From contig JAZGUH010000402.1 in NCBI GenBank assembly GCA_037893225.1, forward strand, positions 1,736,001-1,800,000: 64,000 bases of DNA. The letters are read 5' to 3'. The notes under the pieces are model-generated. The model did no database searches. It saw only the letters and a program-made list of their open reading frames with translations, and was not told the origin of the DNA. Shown here in pieces: positions 21,670 to 34,899 of the stretch. A program made the translations under genes and the position numbers. The stretch is from Hippasteria phrygiana. Taxonomy: Eukaryota > Echinodermata > Asteroidea > Valvatida > Goniasteridae. Every line of letters begins with the position of its first letter. Position 1 is the stretch's first letter.

Positions 21670-22402
21670 TGTCCCTTTAGGGCCACGATAATTATGACTT
21701 CTATCAGCAGGGTGCATGCCACTAAATCTGTGAAAATCACTGCGCGCGAGCTCATTAATATTTTGTGATCCCTCCATTAATTTGGAATAAGAGGTCCCTG
21801 GGGCCTATAAATTGGACTGATTGTAGAAATATTTGTGGAAATCAAGAATTTGTGACCCGTGGCTTCCAACTCGGGGAATTCCGTTCACAAAAATGACCAA
21901 TACGTAGGTCTATTTGGCATAGAGGCGGGGGGGGAGGGGGGCTACATTTAGACCTGGGCCCAGAGATGGGCCACCATTTTAGGGGTGGTTTGTGGGGAGG
22001 GCCAGGGAGTATAAAAAAAAAAAATTTCCTTCAACTCTCATAAATTTGAAAAGAAAATTATTCTAGGAGTCTTAATCTTTAATTTCCAGTGAAAAAAATA
22101 TTGCCACCTTACTCCTGAGCGTCACCAGGCGGCGCTCTTTCTTTCTATTGGGTTACAAAATGAGCGCCGTATTTAGTGGAGTGGAACCACTAGAGATCAG
22201 TGAGTGGAATCTATATGAAGCAAACATGGCGGCGCCCATATGCCAAGTGTACTCGCTAAAAATAGGTATGTTTCATGTTTTGAACTATGAAATCTCACAG
22301 AAAACACAGTAATGATTACACACATGATAGAGAACAAAATGGGTTCTGTCTTTCTTTTCTTTGTTTGCTCTCGCTGTCTTTTTATTCACATACACATTTC
22401 AG

Positions 22403-22831
22403 ATGCCTATCCGCCATGTTAATTGTTACCAACATAATGCAGATTTCTTAAACCATAGCAAAATGGATTCCATCTGGAAGGCCTTAATTAAAGGCAAGAT
22501 TTTAAGAAAGACTGTACACAGAGGCAGAAAAAATTGTAGAATATGGACAGGAAATGTCCAGCAGAAATATGGCATTATTAATGTTGTCATGCCTGGCTCA
22601 AAATCAAATTCACGCACAAGGATGCGTGTGCACAGGTTGACTTACATTGTTTATTCTGGAGTCCTTGATCTTCCCCGGGGGTATGATGTCAGTCACCTGT
22701 GCCACAACTCCTTGTGTGTGAATTTTGATCACCTGTCACTTGAGCCACATGCCATCAACACTGCAAGATCTCGTTGTAAGAGATGCCGTTTGTGTTCGGG
22801 CCATGGCCCATACAAGGATTGTCTTCTTTAA
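22403..22831 (+). CDS. His-Cys box endonuclease, U6
   Basis: Intact; protein identical to U2. Confidence 0.82.
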   Translation: MPIRHVNCYQHNADFLNHSKMDSIWKALIKGKILRKTVHRGRKNCRIWTGNVQQKYGIINVVMPGSKSNSRTRMRVHRLTYIVYSGVLDLPRGYDVSHLCHNSLCVNFDHLSLEPHAINTARSRCKRCRLCSGHGPYKDCLL

Positions 22832-23029
22832 AATGTAATTAAGGAGAACTTTTTGGCTCACCATTAAGTTTGATAACTGAAATTGCTCTCCATTTTTTGA
22901 TGCTACACTTTTTGCTTTTATAATTCATTTTTAATTGAAACGTATGCTGTAATTGTGCTCACTCTGAATTCTTTGCCAATCCACATCTGGAGGGATTGCT
23001 GACTTGGGTTCCAGTTGCCCTTTCTTTTT

Positions 23030-24948
23030 CTACAATGACTTGGCACAGTTGTACAAGTTATATCGTTGTGCCCTACACTTTGCCCTTCGTATTTTATAAT
23101 GTGTGCTCCTAGCCCGTTGGGAATGATATTTTTCTTTTCTGTCCATTTCAGCCAGACTTTTGGCAGCTGCAGATCCTGGCAAAACAGGACAACCTGCAGC
23201 TTCACACTTGACTGAGGATGATTAAGTTGGCATGGCCATTGTTGACAAGGTGAACTGCGCTGTGGTCTCTTGAGAGAGCATTTCTGGAAAAGGTTAGTGT
23301 CCCTTTTGGATTAGTACTTGAAAAAGCATGGTTCATGGACTCTGCTTTTTGTGTACTTGTCCCATATCTGGTTTTTTGCATTGCCTCGTGACCAATTCTC
23401 TTCTGAATTTTCAGTAAAAGCAGTTTCTTGTCAGACTCGAGCATTTTCAGTTTTCCCCTAACATGGACAGGAAGGTAGGGAAATCTGTTATTGCCATTGC
23501 AAACCAAGGACCGGTTTTTGCAAAGGTTGTGGCGACCTCGGTAACATTCGGGAATGGTTGAGGCAGCCTGTTCAGCCATGTCATACATTTGGGCAAAGTT
23601 TCTCCCACATTTCTTGAGGATTGCCCCTGCTTCTGCTTGTACCCTGTGACTTACATCGTCACCTAACCGGTCTTGTATCTTTTTTTTTTTCATTTTTAGT
23701 TCTACCAGGCATCATGTCACCACTGAATTTGGCCCGACTGATTGCTGAACTGAGTGATCGATTTAAGTAAGGTGGGTCAAAAAAGTGTTCTGGCTCGATA
23801 CCTGCTTTAATTCTCATCTGAGACATAAAACCTTTTGCCATACACCCGTCCGCATCGCTTGTTACTCTTTCTGCCAACAAGGGTTCCTTACACTCTAGAA
23901 GTTTCTTGGCACAACATTGAATTCCCCCTTCTCTTTCATCCCCCATGTTGTAATTTGCTGGGTGTGTAGCACTACAAGAATCTGTGTGCTCGGAACACTT
24001 GTTACTGCTGTGTTTGCCTGACATTTGATTTGCACATTTACAGAGTTTATTCTCGTGGTGGTACATTACTACCATTTTTTTGGTGGTTACATTCTCACAT
24101 ACTACGTCCCTAGTTTGGGTTGCCGGCACAAATGGTGTTTTTTTCCGACAGTTTCTCAAGGGGTTATTGTATTGTCTATCTAATTCGACAGCAATCGGTT
24201 TTTCTCTGTCATAGCCCTGTAATTCTTAAATACCTTTGACCAGTTTTCTCTTTTCAGCCATACATCTAACATTTTCATTGATAATAATGTCCCCACATTT
24301 GCTTGCTGTTTTCTGCAGCCCACTGATTGAAGGAACAGTTGTACCCAATGCTGTCAAAAGTCGTCTTGCTCCTGTGGCTGCAATACCCGTGTTGAGGAGA
24401 CCAACCTAAAAGGCCATGTTTGGAGTTGCAGTGCGTCGGCCTCTGCTGACCTGAGGTATCTCTGAGTACAGCTTCTTCCTTCCTGTCGAGAAGTAGCACT
24501 TGTTGCATGACAGCACCTCTGAAACAGCAAGGCCCCGGTGTGTTTCTTGCTCTGCCTGTAGCTGAGGCCAGCCATCACAGTCAGGATTCGCATGCTGATG
24601 GTCCAGGGTAGCTCGAACACTTGTCTCAACTGTAGTGTTGACATGAACAATTCTGTAGCCGCCTGGGTTCAAGTTGTCGGCTCCTTCCCTCTGGAGTCTG
24701 CTTATCGGCGTTATTTCCTCAATTTTCGGTCGCAGCACCATCATAGTTTTATTAGTTCTGGCACCTGGTGGGTTGTAGAAAGAACCTCGCTCATCTCTGG
24801 GAAAGGCCAGTTGCAATTGTTCATTTGTGGGTCTGAAATAGAAAGATGAAACATCAGCCTTTTCTCTTATCAACTGACATGTCAGACCATTGCCTTTTTT
24901 TAAATAGGCTTTTTTCATCTTAAACATGCCCTTTCTGTAGCGAACCAT
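23030..24948 (-). pseudogene. Mutator-like transposase, broken (U6)
   Basis: Amber at 24406-24408 and the other U3-type lesions. It also has a private Lys to Asn change in LCKNRSL (near 23515). Confidence 0.75.
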
Positions 24949-25380
24949 GGTGGACCTTTCAGTTGGTGAGTAATTAGGGTTATGAAGAGTTTTGTTTATT
25001 CCATGTCACTATGAACAACAAAAGAATAATGGTGCACTAACAATAAACATCCATTGCAAAGCTATTGCATTTCATTCAGTGCATGCTTAAGTTACTGCTT
25101 CCCTGTTGTTCCAATAACCAAAGGCATTTTCTAAATATGAACTAGTTGGTGAAATGAAAATTATTAAATTCATAAAGCAAGTCAAAATGAATTCGATTTG
25201 TGACATTTCTCTTTTCTTCAGAGTTTTGGCTTATCTTGCCTAATAGTATAGTTTGAAAAAATGTCTGCGCAGTACAATAATGTCAACACTAGTTAACTAG
25301 TGCACGCCCCAACCAGTTGATTGTTTCAGAACCATTTATAGCCTTTCTCCAATTTGATTTCTGTAATAGCCAACCGGTAC

Positions 25381-25498
25381 CTCTTTCACAGTTTTCACCC
25401 TCAAAACCATCGCTGCACCGGCAGACTACTGCGACGTTTACCCCCCGTACACGTGGCTCCATTCTGACACGGATTAACGCTCTCATGACACGGGCCCA
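25381..25498 (-). pseudogene. Captured EGF-like exon, frameshifted (U7)
   Basis: GFEGENC variant, otherwise as in U1. Confidence 0.78.
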
Positions 25499-25591
25499 CT
25501 GTGAACATAAAAACCCAATCACAAACAGATTAGCCTATTTGGTTCAGCACTATCGTATATGGATTGTGGCCCTGAAGGGACATGCACACAT

Positions 25592-25868
25592 CGCACATTT
25601 TCTGCGCACATTTTCTGCGCACATTTTCTGCGCACATTTTCTGCGCACATTTTCTGCGCACATTTTCTGCGCACATTTTCTGCGCACATTTTCTGCGCAC
25701 ATTTTCTGCGCACATTTTCTGCGCACATTTTCTGCGCACATTTTCTGCGCACATTTTCTGCGCACATTTTCTGCGCACATTTTCTGCGCACATTTTCTGC
25801 GCACATTTTCTGCGCACATTTTCTGCGCACATTTTCTGCGCACATTTTCTGCGCACATTTTCTGCGCA
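25592..25868. repeat. 13-bp minisatellite, 21.3 copies (U7)
   Basis: Pure repeat with both inverted arms present. Confidence 0.97.
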
Positions 25869-26600
25869 TGTCCCTTTAGGGCCACGATAATTATGACTTC
25901 TATCAGCAGGGTGCATGCCACTAAATCTGTGAAAATCACTGCGCGCGAGCTCATTAATATTTTGTGATCCCTCCATTAATTTGGAATAAGAGGTCCCTGG
26001 GGCCTATAAATTGGACTGATTGTAGAAATATTTGTGGAAATCAAGAATTTGTGACCCGTGGCTTCCAACTCGGGGAATTCCGTTCACAAAAATGACCAAT
26101 ACGTAGGTCTATTTGGCATAGAGGCGGGGGGGAGGGGGGCTACATTTAGACCTGGGCCCAGAGATGGGCCACCATTTTAGGGGTGGTTTGTGGGGAGGGC
26201 CAGGGAGTATAAAAAAAAAAAATTTCCTTCAACTCTCATAAATTTGAAAAGAAAATTATTCTAGGAGTCTTAATCTTTAATTTCCAGTGAAAAAAATATT
26301 GCCACCTTACTCCTGAGCGTCACCAGGCGGCGCTCTTTCTTTCTATTGGGTTACAAAATGAGCGCCGTATTTAGTGGAGTGGAACCACTAGAGATCAGTG
26401 AGTGGAATCTATATGAAGCAAACATGGCGGCGCCCATATGCCAAGTGTACTCGCTAAAAATAGGTATGTTTCATGTTTTGAACTATGAAATCTCACAGAA
26501 AACACAGTAATGATTACACACATGATAGAGAACAAATTTGGTTCTGTCTTTCTTTTCTTTGTTTGCTCTCGCTGTCTTTTTATTCACATACACATTTCAG

Positions 26601-27029
26601 ATGCCTATCCGCCATGTTAATTGTTACCAACATAATGCAGATTTCTTAAACCATAGCAAAATGGATTCCATCTGGAAGGCCTTAATTAAAGGCAAGATTT
26701 TAAGAAAGACTGTACACAGAGGCAGAAAAAATTGTAGAATATGGACAGGAAATGTCCAGCAGAAATATGGCATTATTAATGTTGTCATGCCTGGCTCAAA
26801 ATCAAATTCACGCACAAGGATGCGTGTGCACAGGTTGACTTACATTGTTTATTCTGGAGTCCTTGATCTTCCCCGGGGGTATGATGTCAGTCACCTGTGC
26901 CACAACTCCTTGTGTGTGAATTTTGATCACCTGTCACTTGAGCCACATGCCATCAACACTGCAAGATCTCGTTGTAAGAGATGCCGTTTGTGTTCGGGCC
27001 ATGGCCCATACAAGGATTGTCTTCTTTAA
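26601..27029 (+). CDS. His-Cys box endonuclease, U7
   Basis: Intact; protein identical to U2. The nearby intron change opens the frame seven codons further upstream than in other copies, but adds no ATG. Confidence 0.82.
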   Translation: MPIRHVNCYQHNADFLNHSKMDSIWKALIKGKILRKTVHRGRKNCRIWTGNVQQKYGIINVVMPGSKSNSRTRMRVHRLTYIVYSGVLDLPRGYDVSHLCHNSLCVNFDHLSLEPHAINTARSRCKRCRLCSGHGPYKDCLL

Positions 27030-27227
27030 AATGTAATTAAGGAGAACTTTTTGGCTCACCATTAAGTTTGATAACTGAAATTGCTCTCCATTTTTTGATG
27101 CTACACTTTTTGCTTTTATAATTCATTTTTAATTGAAACGTATGCTGTAATTGTGCTCACTCTGAATTCTTTGCCAATCCACATCTGGAGGGATTGCTGA
27201 CTTGGGTTCCAGTTGCCCTTTCTTTTT

Positions 27228-29146
27228 CTACAATGACTTGGCACAGTTGTACAAGTTATATCGTTGTGCCCTACACTTTGCCCTTCGTATTTTATAATGT
27301 GTGCTCCTAGCCCGTTGGGAATGATATTTTTCTTTTCTGTCCATTTCAGCCAGACTTTTGGCAGCTGCAGATCCTGGCAAAACAGGACAACCTGCAGCTT
27401 CACACTTGACTGAGGATGATTAAGTTGGCATGGCCATTGTTGACAAGGTGAACTGCGCTGTGGTCTCTTGAGAGAGCATTTCTGGAAAAGGTTAGTGTCC
27501 CTTTTGGATTAGTACTTGAAAAAGCATGGTTCATGGACTCTGCTTTTTGTGTACTTGTCCCATATCTGGTTTTTTGCATTGCCTCGTGACCAATTCTCTT
27601 CTGAATTTTCAGTAAAAGCAGTTTCTTGTCAGACTCGAGCATTTTCAGTTTTCCCCTAACATGGACAGGAAGGTAGGGAAATCTGTTATTGCCATTGCAA
27701 ACCAAGGACCGCTTTTTGCAAAGGTTGTGGCGACCTCGGTAACATTCGGGAATGGTTGAGGCAGCCTGTTCAGCCATGTCATACATTTGGGCAAAGTTTC
27801 TCCCACATTTCTTGAGGATTGCCCCTGCTTCTGCTTGTACCCTGTGACTTACATCGTCACCTAACCGGTCTTGTATCTTTTTTTTTTTCATTTTTAGTTC
27901 TACCAGGCATCATGTCACCACTGAATTTGGCCCGACTGATTGCTGAACTGAGTGATCGATTTAAGTAAGGTGGGTCAAAAAAGTGTTCTGGCTCGATACC
28001 TGCTTTAATTCTCATCTGAGACATAAAACCTTTTGCCATACACCCGTCCGCATCGCTTGTTACTCTTTCTGCCAACAAGGGTTCCTTACACTCTAGAAGT
28101 TTCTTGGCACAACATTGAATTCCCCCTTCTCTTTCATCCCCCATGTTGTAATTTGCTGGGTGTGTAGCACTACAAGAATCTGTGTGCTCGGAACACTTGT
28201 TACTGCTGTGTTTGCCTGACATTTGATTTGCACATTTACAGAGTTTATTCTCGTGGTGGTACATTACTACCATTTTTTTGGTGGTTACATTCTCACATAC
28301 TACGTCCCTAGTTTGGGTTGCCGGCACAAATGGTGTTTTTTTCCGACAGTTTCTCAAGGGGTTATTGTATTGTCTATCTAATTCGACAGCAATCGGTTTT
28401 TCTCTGTCATAGCCCTGTAATTCTTAAATACCTTTGACCAGTTTTCTCTTTTCAGCCATACATCTAACATTTTCATTGATAATAATGTCCCCACATTTGC
28501 TTGCTGTTTTCTGCAGCCCACTGATTGAAGGAACAGTTGTACCCAATGCTGTCAAAAGTCGTCTTGCTCCTGTGGCTGCAATACCCGTGTTGAGGAGACC
28601 AACCTAAAAGGCCATGTTTGGAGTTGCAGTGCGTCGGCCTCTGCTGACCTGAGGTATCTCTGAGTACAGCTTCTTCCTTCCTGTCGAGAAGTAGCACTTG
28701 TTGCATGACAGCACCTCTGAAACAGCAAGGCCCCGGTGTGTTTCTTGCTCTGCCTGTAGCTGAGGCCAGCCATCACAGTCAGGATTCGCATGCTGATGGT
28801 CCAGGGTAGCTCGAACACTTGTCTCAACTGTAGTGTTGACATGAACAATTCTGTAGCCGCCTGGGTTCAAGTTGTCGGCTCCTTCCCTCTGGAGTCTGCT
28901 TATCGGCGTTATTTCCTCAATTTTCGGTCGCAGCACCATCATAGTTTTATTAGTTCTGGCACCTGGTGGGTTGTAGAAAGAACCTCGCTCATCTCTGGGA
29001 AAGGCCAGTTGCAATTGTTCATTTGTGGGTCTGAAATAGAAAGATGAAACATCAGCCTTTTCTCTTATCAACTGACATGTCAGACCATTGCCTTTTTTTA
29101 AATAGGCTTTTTTCATCTTAAACATGCCCTTTCTGTAGCGAACCAT
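27228..29146 (-). pseudogene. Mutator-like transposase, broken (U7)
   Basis: Amber at 28604-28606, TAA at codon 241, 11-T run and 4-bp insertion. Confidence 0.75.
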
Positions 29147-29578
29147 GGTGGACCTTTCAGTTGGTGAGTAATTAGGGTTATGAAGAGTTTTGTTTATTCC
29201 ATGTCACTATGAACAACAAAAGAATAATGGTGCACTAACAATAAACATCCATTGCAAAGCTATTGCATTTCATTCAGTGCATGCTTAAGTTACTGCTTCC
29301 CTGTTGTTCCAATAACCAAAGGCATTTTCTAAATATGAACTAGTTGGTGAAATGAAAATTATTAAATTCATAAAGCAAGTCAAAATGAATTCGATTTGTG
29401 ACATTTCTCTTTTCTTCAGAGTTTTGGCTTATCTTGCCTAATAGTATAGTTTGAAAAAATGTCTGCGCAGTACAATAATGTCAACACTAGTTAACTAGTG
29501 CACGCCCCAACCAGTTGATTGTTTCAGAACCATTTATAGCCTTTCTCCAATTTGATTTCTGTAATAGCCAACCGGTAC

Positions 29579-29696
29579 CTCTTTCACAGTTTTCACCCTC
29601 AAAACCATCGCTGCACCGGCAGACTACTGCGACGTTTACCCCCCGTACACGTGGCTCCATTCTGACACGGATTAACGCTCTCATGACACGGGCCCA
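29579..29696 (-). pseudogene. Captured EGF-like exon, frameshifted (U8)
   Basis: GFEGENC variant with the common frameshift. Confidence 0.78.
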
Positions 29697-29789
29697 CTGT
29701 GAACATAAAAACCCAATCACAAACAGATTAGCCTATTTGGTTCAGCACTATCGTATATGGATTGTGGCCCTGAAGGGACATGCACACAT

Positions 29790-30053
29790 CGCACATTTTC
29801 TGCGCACATTTTCTGCGCACATTTTCTGCGCACATTTTCTGCGCACATTTTCTGCGCACATTTTCTGCGCACATTTTCTGCGCACATTTTCTGCGCACAT
29901 TTTCTGCGCACATTTTCTGCGCACATTTTCTGCGCACATTTTCTGCGCACATTTTCTGCGCACATTTTCTGCGCACATTTTCTGCGCACATTTTCTGCGC
30001 ACATTTTCTGCGCACATTTTCTGCGCACATTTTCTGCGCACATTTTCTGCGCA
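29790..30053. repeat. 13-bp minisatellite, 20.3 copies (U8)
   Basis: Pure repeat with both inverted arms present. Confidence 0.97.
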
Positions 30054-30786
30054 TGTCCCTTTAGGGCCACGATAATTATGACTTCTATCAGCAGGGTGCA
30101 TGCCACTAAATCTGTGAAAATCACTGCGCGCGAGCTCATTAATATTTTGTGATCCCTCCATTAATTTGGAATAAGAGGTCCCTGGGGCCTATAAATTGGA
30201 CTGATTGTAGAAATATTTGTGGAAATCAAGAATTTGTGACCCGTGGCTTCCAACTCGGGGAATTCCGTTCACAAAAATGACCAATACGTAGGTCTATTTG
30301 GCATAGAGGCGGGGGGGAGGGGGGCTACATTTAGACCTGGGCCCAGAGATGGGCCACCATTTTAGGGGTGGTTTGTGGGAAGGGCCAGGGAGTATAAAAA
30401 AATAAAAATTTCCTTCAACTCTCATAAATTTGAAAAGAAAATTATTCTAGGAGTCTTAATCTTTAATTTCCAGTGAAAAAAATATTGCCACCTTACTCCT
30501 GAGCGTCACCAGGCGGCGCTCTTTCTTTCTATTGGGTTACAAAATGAGCGCCGTATTTAGTGGAGTGGAACCACTAGAGATCAGTGAGTGGAATCTATAT
30601 GAAGCAAACATGGCGGCGCCCATATGCCAAGTGTACTCGCTAAAAATAGGTATGTTTCATGTTTTGAACTATGAAATCTCACAGAAAACACAGTAATGAT
30701 TACACACATGATAGAGAACAAAATGGGTTCTGTCTTTCTTTTCTTTGTTTGCTCTCGCTGTCTTTTTATTCACATACACATTTCAG

Positions 30787-31215
30787 ATGCCTATCCGCCA
30801 TGTTAATTGTTACCGACATAATGCAGATTTCTTAAACCATAGCAAAATGGATTCCATCTGGAAGGCCTTAATTAAAGGCAAGATTTTAAGAAAGACTGTA
30901 CACAGAGGCAGAAAAAATTGTAGAATATGGACAGGAAATGTCCAGCAGAAATATGGCATTATTAATGTTGTCATGCCTGGCTCAAAATCAAATTCACGCA
31001 CAAGGATGCGTGTGCACAGGTTGACTTACATTGTTTATTCTGGAGTCCTTGATCTTCCCCGGGGGTATGATGTCAGTCACCTGTGCCACAACTCCTTGTG
31101 TGTGAATTTTGATCACCTGTCACTTGAGCCACATGCCATCAACACTGCAAGATCTCGTTGTAAGAGATGCCGTTTGTGTTCGGGCCATGGCCCATACAAG
31201 GATTGTCTTCTTTAA
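30787..31215 (+). CDS. His-Cys box endonuclease, U8
   Basis: Intact, with one private change, Gln10 to Arg, well outside the His-Cys box. Leu79. The promoter-side A-rich tract has a T interruption (TATAAAAAAATAAAAA near 30393). Confidence 0.82.
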   Translation: MPIRHVNCYRHNADFLNHSKMDSIWKALIKGKILRKTVHRGRKNCRIWTGNVQQKYGIINVVMPGSKSNSRTRMRVHRLTYIVYSGVLDLPRGYDVSHLCHNSLCVNFDHLSLEPHAINTARSRCKRCRLCSGHGPYKDCLL

Positions 31216-31413
31216 AATGTAATTAAGGAGAACTTTTTGGCTCACCATTAAGTTTGATAACTGAAATTGCTCTCCATTTTTTGATGCTACACTTTTTGCT
31301 TTTATAATTCATTTTTAATTGAAACGTATGCTGTAATTGTGCTCACTCTGAATTCTTTGCCAATCCACATCTGGAGGGATTGCTGACTTGGGTTCCAGTT
31401 GCCCTTTCTTTTT

Positions 31414-32797
31414 CTACAATGACTTGGCACAGTTGTACAAGTTATATCGTTGTGCCCTACACTTTGCCCTTCGTATTTTATAATGTGTGCTCCTAGCCCG
31501 TTGGGAATGATATTTTTCTTTTCTGTCCATTTCAGCCAGACTTTTGGCAGCTGCAGATCCTGGCAAAACAGGACAACCTGCAGCTTCACACTTGACTGAG
31601 GATGATTAAGTTGGCATGGCCATTGTTGACAAGGTGAACTGCGCTGTGGTCTCTTGAGAGAGCATTTCTGGAAAAGGTTAGTGTCCCTTTTGGATTAGTA
31701 CTTGAAAAAGCATGGTTCATGGACTCTGCTTTTTGTGTACTTGTCCCATATCTGGTTTTTTGCATTGCCTCGTGACCAATTCTCTTCTGAATTTTCAGTA
31801 AAAGCAGTTTCTTGTCAGACTCGAGCATTTTCAGTTTTCCCCTAACATGGACAGGAAGGTAGGGAAATCTGTTATTGCCATTGCAAACCAAGGACCGCTT
31901 TTTGCAAAGGTTGTGGCGACCTCGGTAACATTCGGGAATGGTTGAGGCAGCCTGTTCAGCCATGTCATACATTTGGGCAAAGTTTCTCCCACATTTCTTG
32001 AGGATTGCCCCTGCTTCTGCTTGTACCCTGTGACTTACATCGTCACCTAACCGGTCTTGTATCTTTTTTTTTTTCATTTTTAGTTCTACCAGGCATCATG
32101 TCACCACTGAATTTGGCCCGACTGATTGCTGAACTGAGTGATCGATTTAAGTAAGGTGGGTCAAAAAAGTGTTCTGGCTCGATACCTGCTTTAATTCTCA
32201 TCTGAGACATAAAACCTTTTGCCATACACCCGTCCGCATCGCTTGTTACTCTTTCTGCCAACAAGGGTTCCTTACACTCTAGAAGTTTCTTGGCACAACA
32301 TTGAATTCCCCCTTCTCTTTCATCCCCCATGTTGTAATTTGCTGGGCGTGTAGCACTACAAGAATCTGTGTGCTCGGAACACTTGTTACTGCTGTGTTTG
32401 CCTGACATTTGATTTGCACATTTACAGAGTTTATTCTCGTGGTGGTACATTACTACCATTTTTTTGGTGGTTACATTCTCACATACTACGTCCCTAGTTT
32501 GGGTTGCCGGCACAAATGGTGTTTTTTTCCGACAGTTTCTCAAGGGGTTATTGTATTGTCTATCTAATTCGACAGCAATCGGTTTTTCTCTGTCATAGCC
32601 CTGTAATTCTTAAATACCTTTGACCAGTTTTCTCTTTTCAGCCATACATCTAACATTTTCATTGATAATAATGTCCCCACATTTGCTTGCTGTTTTCTGC
32701 AGCCCACTGATTGAAGGAACAGTTGTACCCAATGCTGTCAAAAGTCGTCTTGCTCCTGTGGCTGCAATACCCGTGTTGAGGAGACCAACCTAAAAGG
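31414..32797 (-). pseudogene. Transposase fragment lacking its 5' end (U8, first)
   Basis: Runs from the junction at 32797, five bases 5' of the shared amber (32790-32792), to the normal stop. It has lost the first 180 codons, and has TAA at codon 241, the 11-T run and the 4-bp insertion. Confidence 0.75.
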
Positions 32798-32808
32798 TAT
32801 GATGTCAG

Positions 32809-32958
32809 TATGATGTCAGTCACCTGTGCCACAACTCCTTGTGTGTGAATTTTGATCACCTGTCACTTGAGCCACACGCCATCAACACTGCAAGATCTCG
32901 TTGTAAGAGATGCCGTTTGTGTTCGGGCCATGGCCCATACAAGGATTGTCTTCTTTAA
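32809..32958 (+). pseudogene. Endonuclease 3' fragment, residues 94-142
   Basis: Holds the whole His-Cys box (His98, Asn119 and both C-terminal zinc ligand sets) but no start codon. An in-frame TGA lies at 32800-32802, created by the 11-bp duplication. Confidence 0.8.
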
Positions 32959-33156
32959 AATGTAATTAAGGAGAACTTTTTGGCTCACCATTAAGTTTGA
33001 TAACTGAAATTGCTCACCATTTTTTGATGCTACACTTTTTGCTTTTATAATTCATTTTTAATTGAAACGTATGCTGTAATTGTGCTCACTCTGAATTCTT
33101 TGCCAATCCACATCTGGAGGGATTGCTGACTTGGGTTCCAGTTGCCCTTTCTTTTT

Positions 33157-34540
33157 CTACAATGACTTGGCACAGTTGTACAAGTTATATCGTTGTGCCC
33201 TACACTTTGCCCTTCGTATTTTATAATGTGTGCTCCTAGCCCGTTGGGAATGATATTTTTCTTTTCTGTCCATTTCAGCCAGACTTTTGGCAGCTGCAGA
33301 TCCTGGCAAAACAGGACAACCTGCAGCTTCACACTTGACTGAGGATGATTAAGTTGGCATGGCCATTGTTGACAAGGTGAACTGCGCTGTGGTCTCTTGA
33401 GAGAGCATTTCTGGAAAAGGTTAGTGTCCCTTTTGGATTAGTACTTGAAAAAGCATGGTTCATGGACTCTGCTTTTTGTGTACTTGTCCCATATCTGGTT
33501 TTTTGCATTGCCTCGTGACCAATTCTCTTCTGAATTTTCAGTAAAAGCAGTTTCTTGTCAGACTCGAGCATTTTCAGTTTTCCCCTAACATGGACAGGAA
33601 GGTAGGGAAATCTGTTATTGCCATTGCAAACCAAGGACCGCTTTTTGCAAAGGTTGTGGCGACCTCGGTAACATTCGGGAATGGTTGAGGCAGCCTGTTC
33701 AGCCATGTCATACATTTGGGCAAAGTTTCTCCCACATTTCTTGAGGATTGCCCCTGCTTCTGCTTGTACCCTGTGACTTACATCGTCACCTAACCGGTCT
33801 TGTATCTTTTTTTTTTTCATTTTTAGTTCTACCAGGCATCATGTCACCACTGAATTTGGCCCGACTGATTGCTGAACTGAGTGATCGATTTAAGTAAGGT
33901 GGGTCAAAAAAGTGTTCTGGCTCGATACCTGCTTTAATTCTCATCTGAGACATAAAACCTTTTGCCATACACCCGTCCGCATCGCTTGTTACTCTTTCTG
34001 CCAACAAGGGTTCCTTACACTCTAGAAGTTTCTTGGCACAACATTGAATTCCCCCTTCTCTTTCATCCCCCATGTTGTAATTTGCTGGGCGTGTAGCACT
34101 ACAAGAATCTGTGTGCTCGGAACACTTGTTACTGCTGTGTTTGCCTGACATTTGATTTGCACATTTACAGAGTTTATTCTCGTGGTGGTACATTACTACC
34201 ATTTTTTTGGTGGTTACATTCTCACATACTACGTCCCTAGTTTGGGTTGCCGGCACAAATGGTGTTTTTTTCCGACAGTTTCTCAAGGGGTTATTGTATT
34301 GTCTATCTAATTCGACAGCAATCGGTTTTTCTCTGTCATAGCCCTGTAATTCTTAAATACCTTTGACCAGTTTTCTCTTTTCAGCCATACATCTAACATT
34401 TTCATTGATAATAATGTCCCCACATTTGCTTGCTGTTTTCTGCAGCCCACTGATTGAAGGAACAGTTGTACCCAATGCTGTCAAAAGTCGTCTTGCTCCT
34501 GTGGCTGCAATACCCGTGTTGAGGAGACCAACCTAAAAGG
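33157..34540 (-). pseudogene. Transposase fragment (U8, shortened copy 1)
   Basis: Same extent and lesions as the fragment at 31414-32797. Confidence 0.73.
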
Positions 34541-34551
34541 TATGATGTCAG

Positions 34552-34701
34552 TATGATGTCAGTCACCTGTGCCACAACTCCTTGTGTGTGAATTTTGATC
34601 ACCTGTCACTTGAGCCACACGCCATCAACACTGCAAGATCTCGTTGTAAGAGATGCCGTTTGTGTTCGGGCCATGGCCCATACAAGGATTGTCTTCTTTA
34701 A
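34552..34701 (+). pseudogene. Endonuclease 3' fragment (U8, copy 2)
   Basis: Residues 94-142 only, with no usable start. Confidence 0.8.
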
Positions 34702-34899
34702 AATGTAATTAAGGAGAACTTTTTGGCTCACCATTAAGTTTGATAACTGAAATTGCTCACCATTTTTTGATGCTACACTTTTTGCTTTTATAATTCATTT
34801 TTAATTGAAACGTATGCTGTAATTGTGCTCACTCTGAATTCTTTGCCAATCCACATCTGGAGGGATTGCTGACTTGGGTTCCAGTTGCCCTTTCTTTTT

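Larger units (their letters stand above)
20840..24999. repeat. Macrosatellite unit U6 (4,160 bp)
   Basis: Typical complete unit with the V form of the EGF exon. Confidence 0.96.
25000..29197. repeat. Macrosatellite unit U7 (4,198 bp)
   Basis: Belongs with U4 and U8 by the EGF Glu variant and the 7-G run. Its intron reads ACAAATTTGG where others read ACAAAATGGG (near 26535). Confidence 0.96.
32798..34540. repeat. Shortened unit, 1,743 bp (U8, copy 1)
   Basis: Joins CCTAAAAGG in the transposase to TATGATGTCAG in the endonuclease gene, removing about 2.4 kb: transposase start, spacer, EGF exon, minisatellite, promoter and the first 93 endonuclease codons. The 11 bp TATGATGTCAG is present twice in tandem at the joint. 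GG is shared by both parent sequences. Confidence 0.92.
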
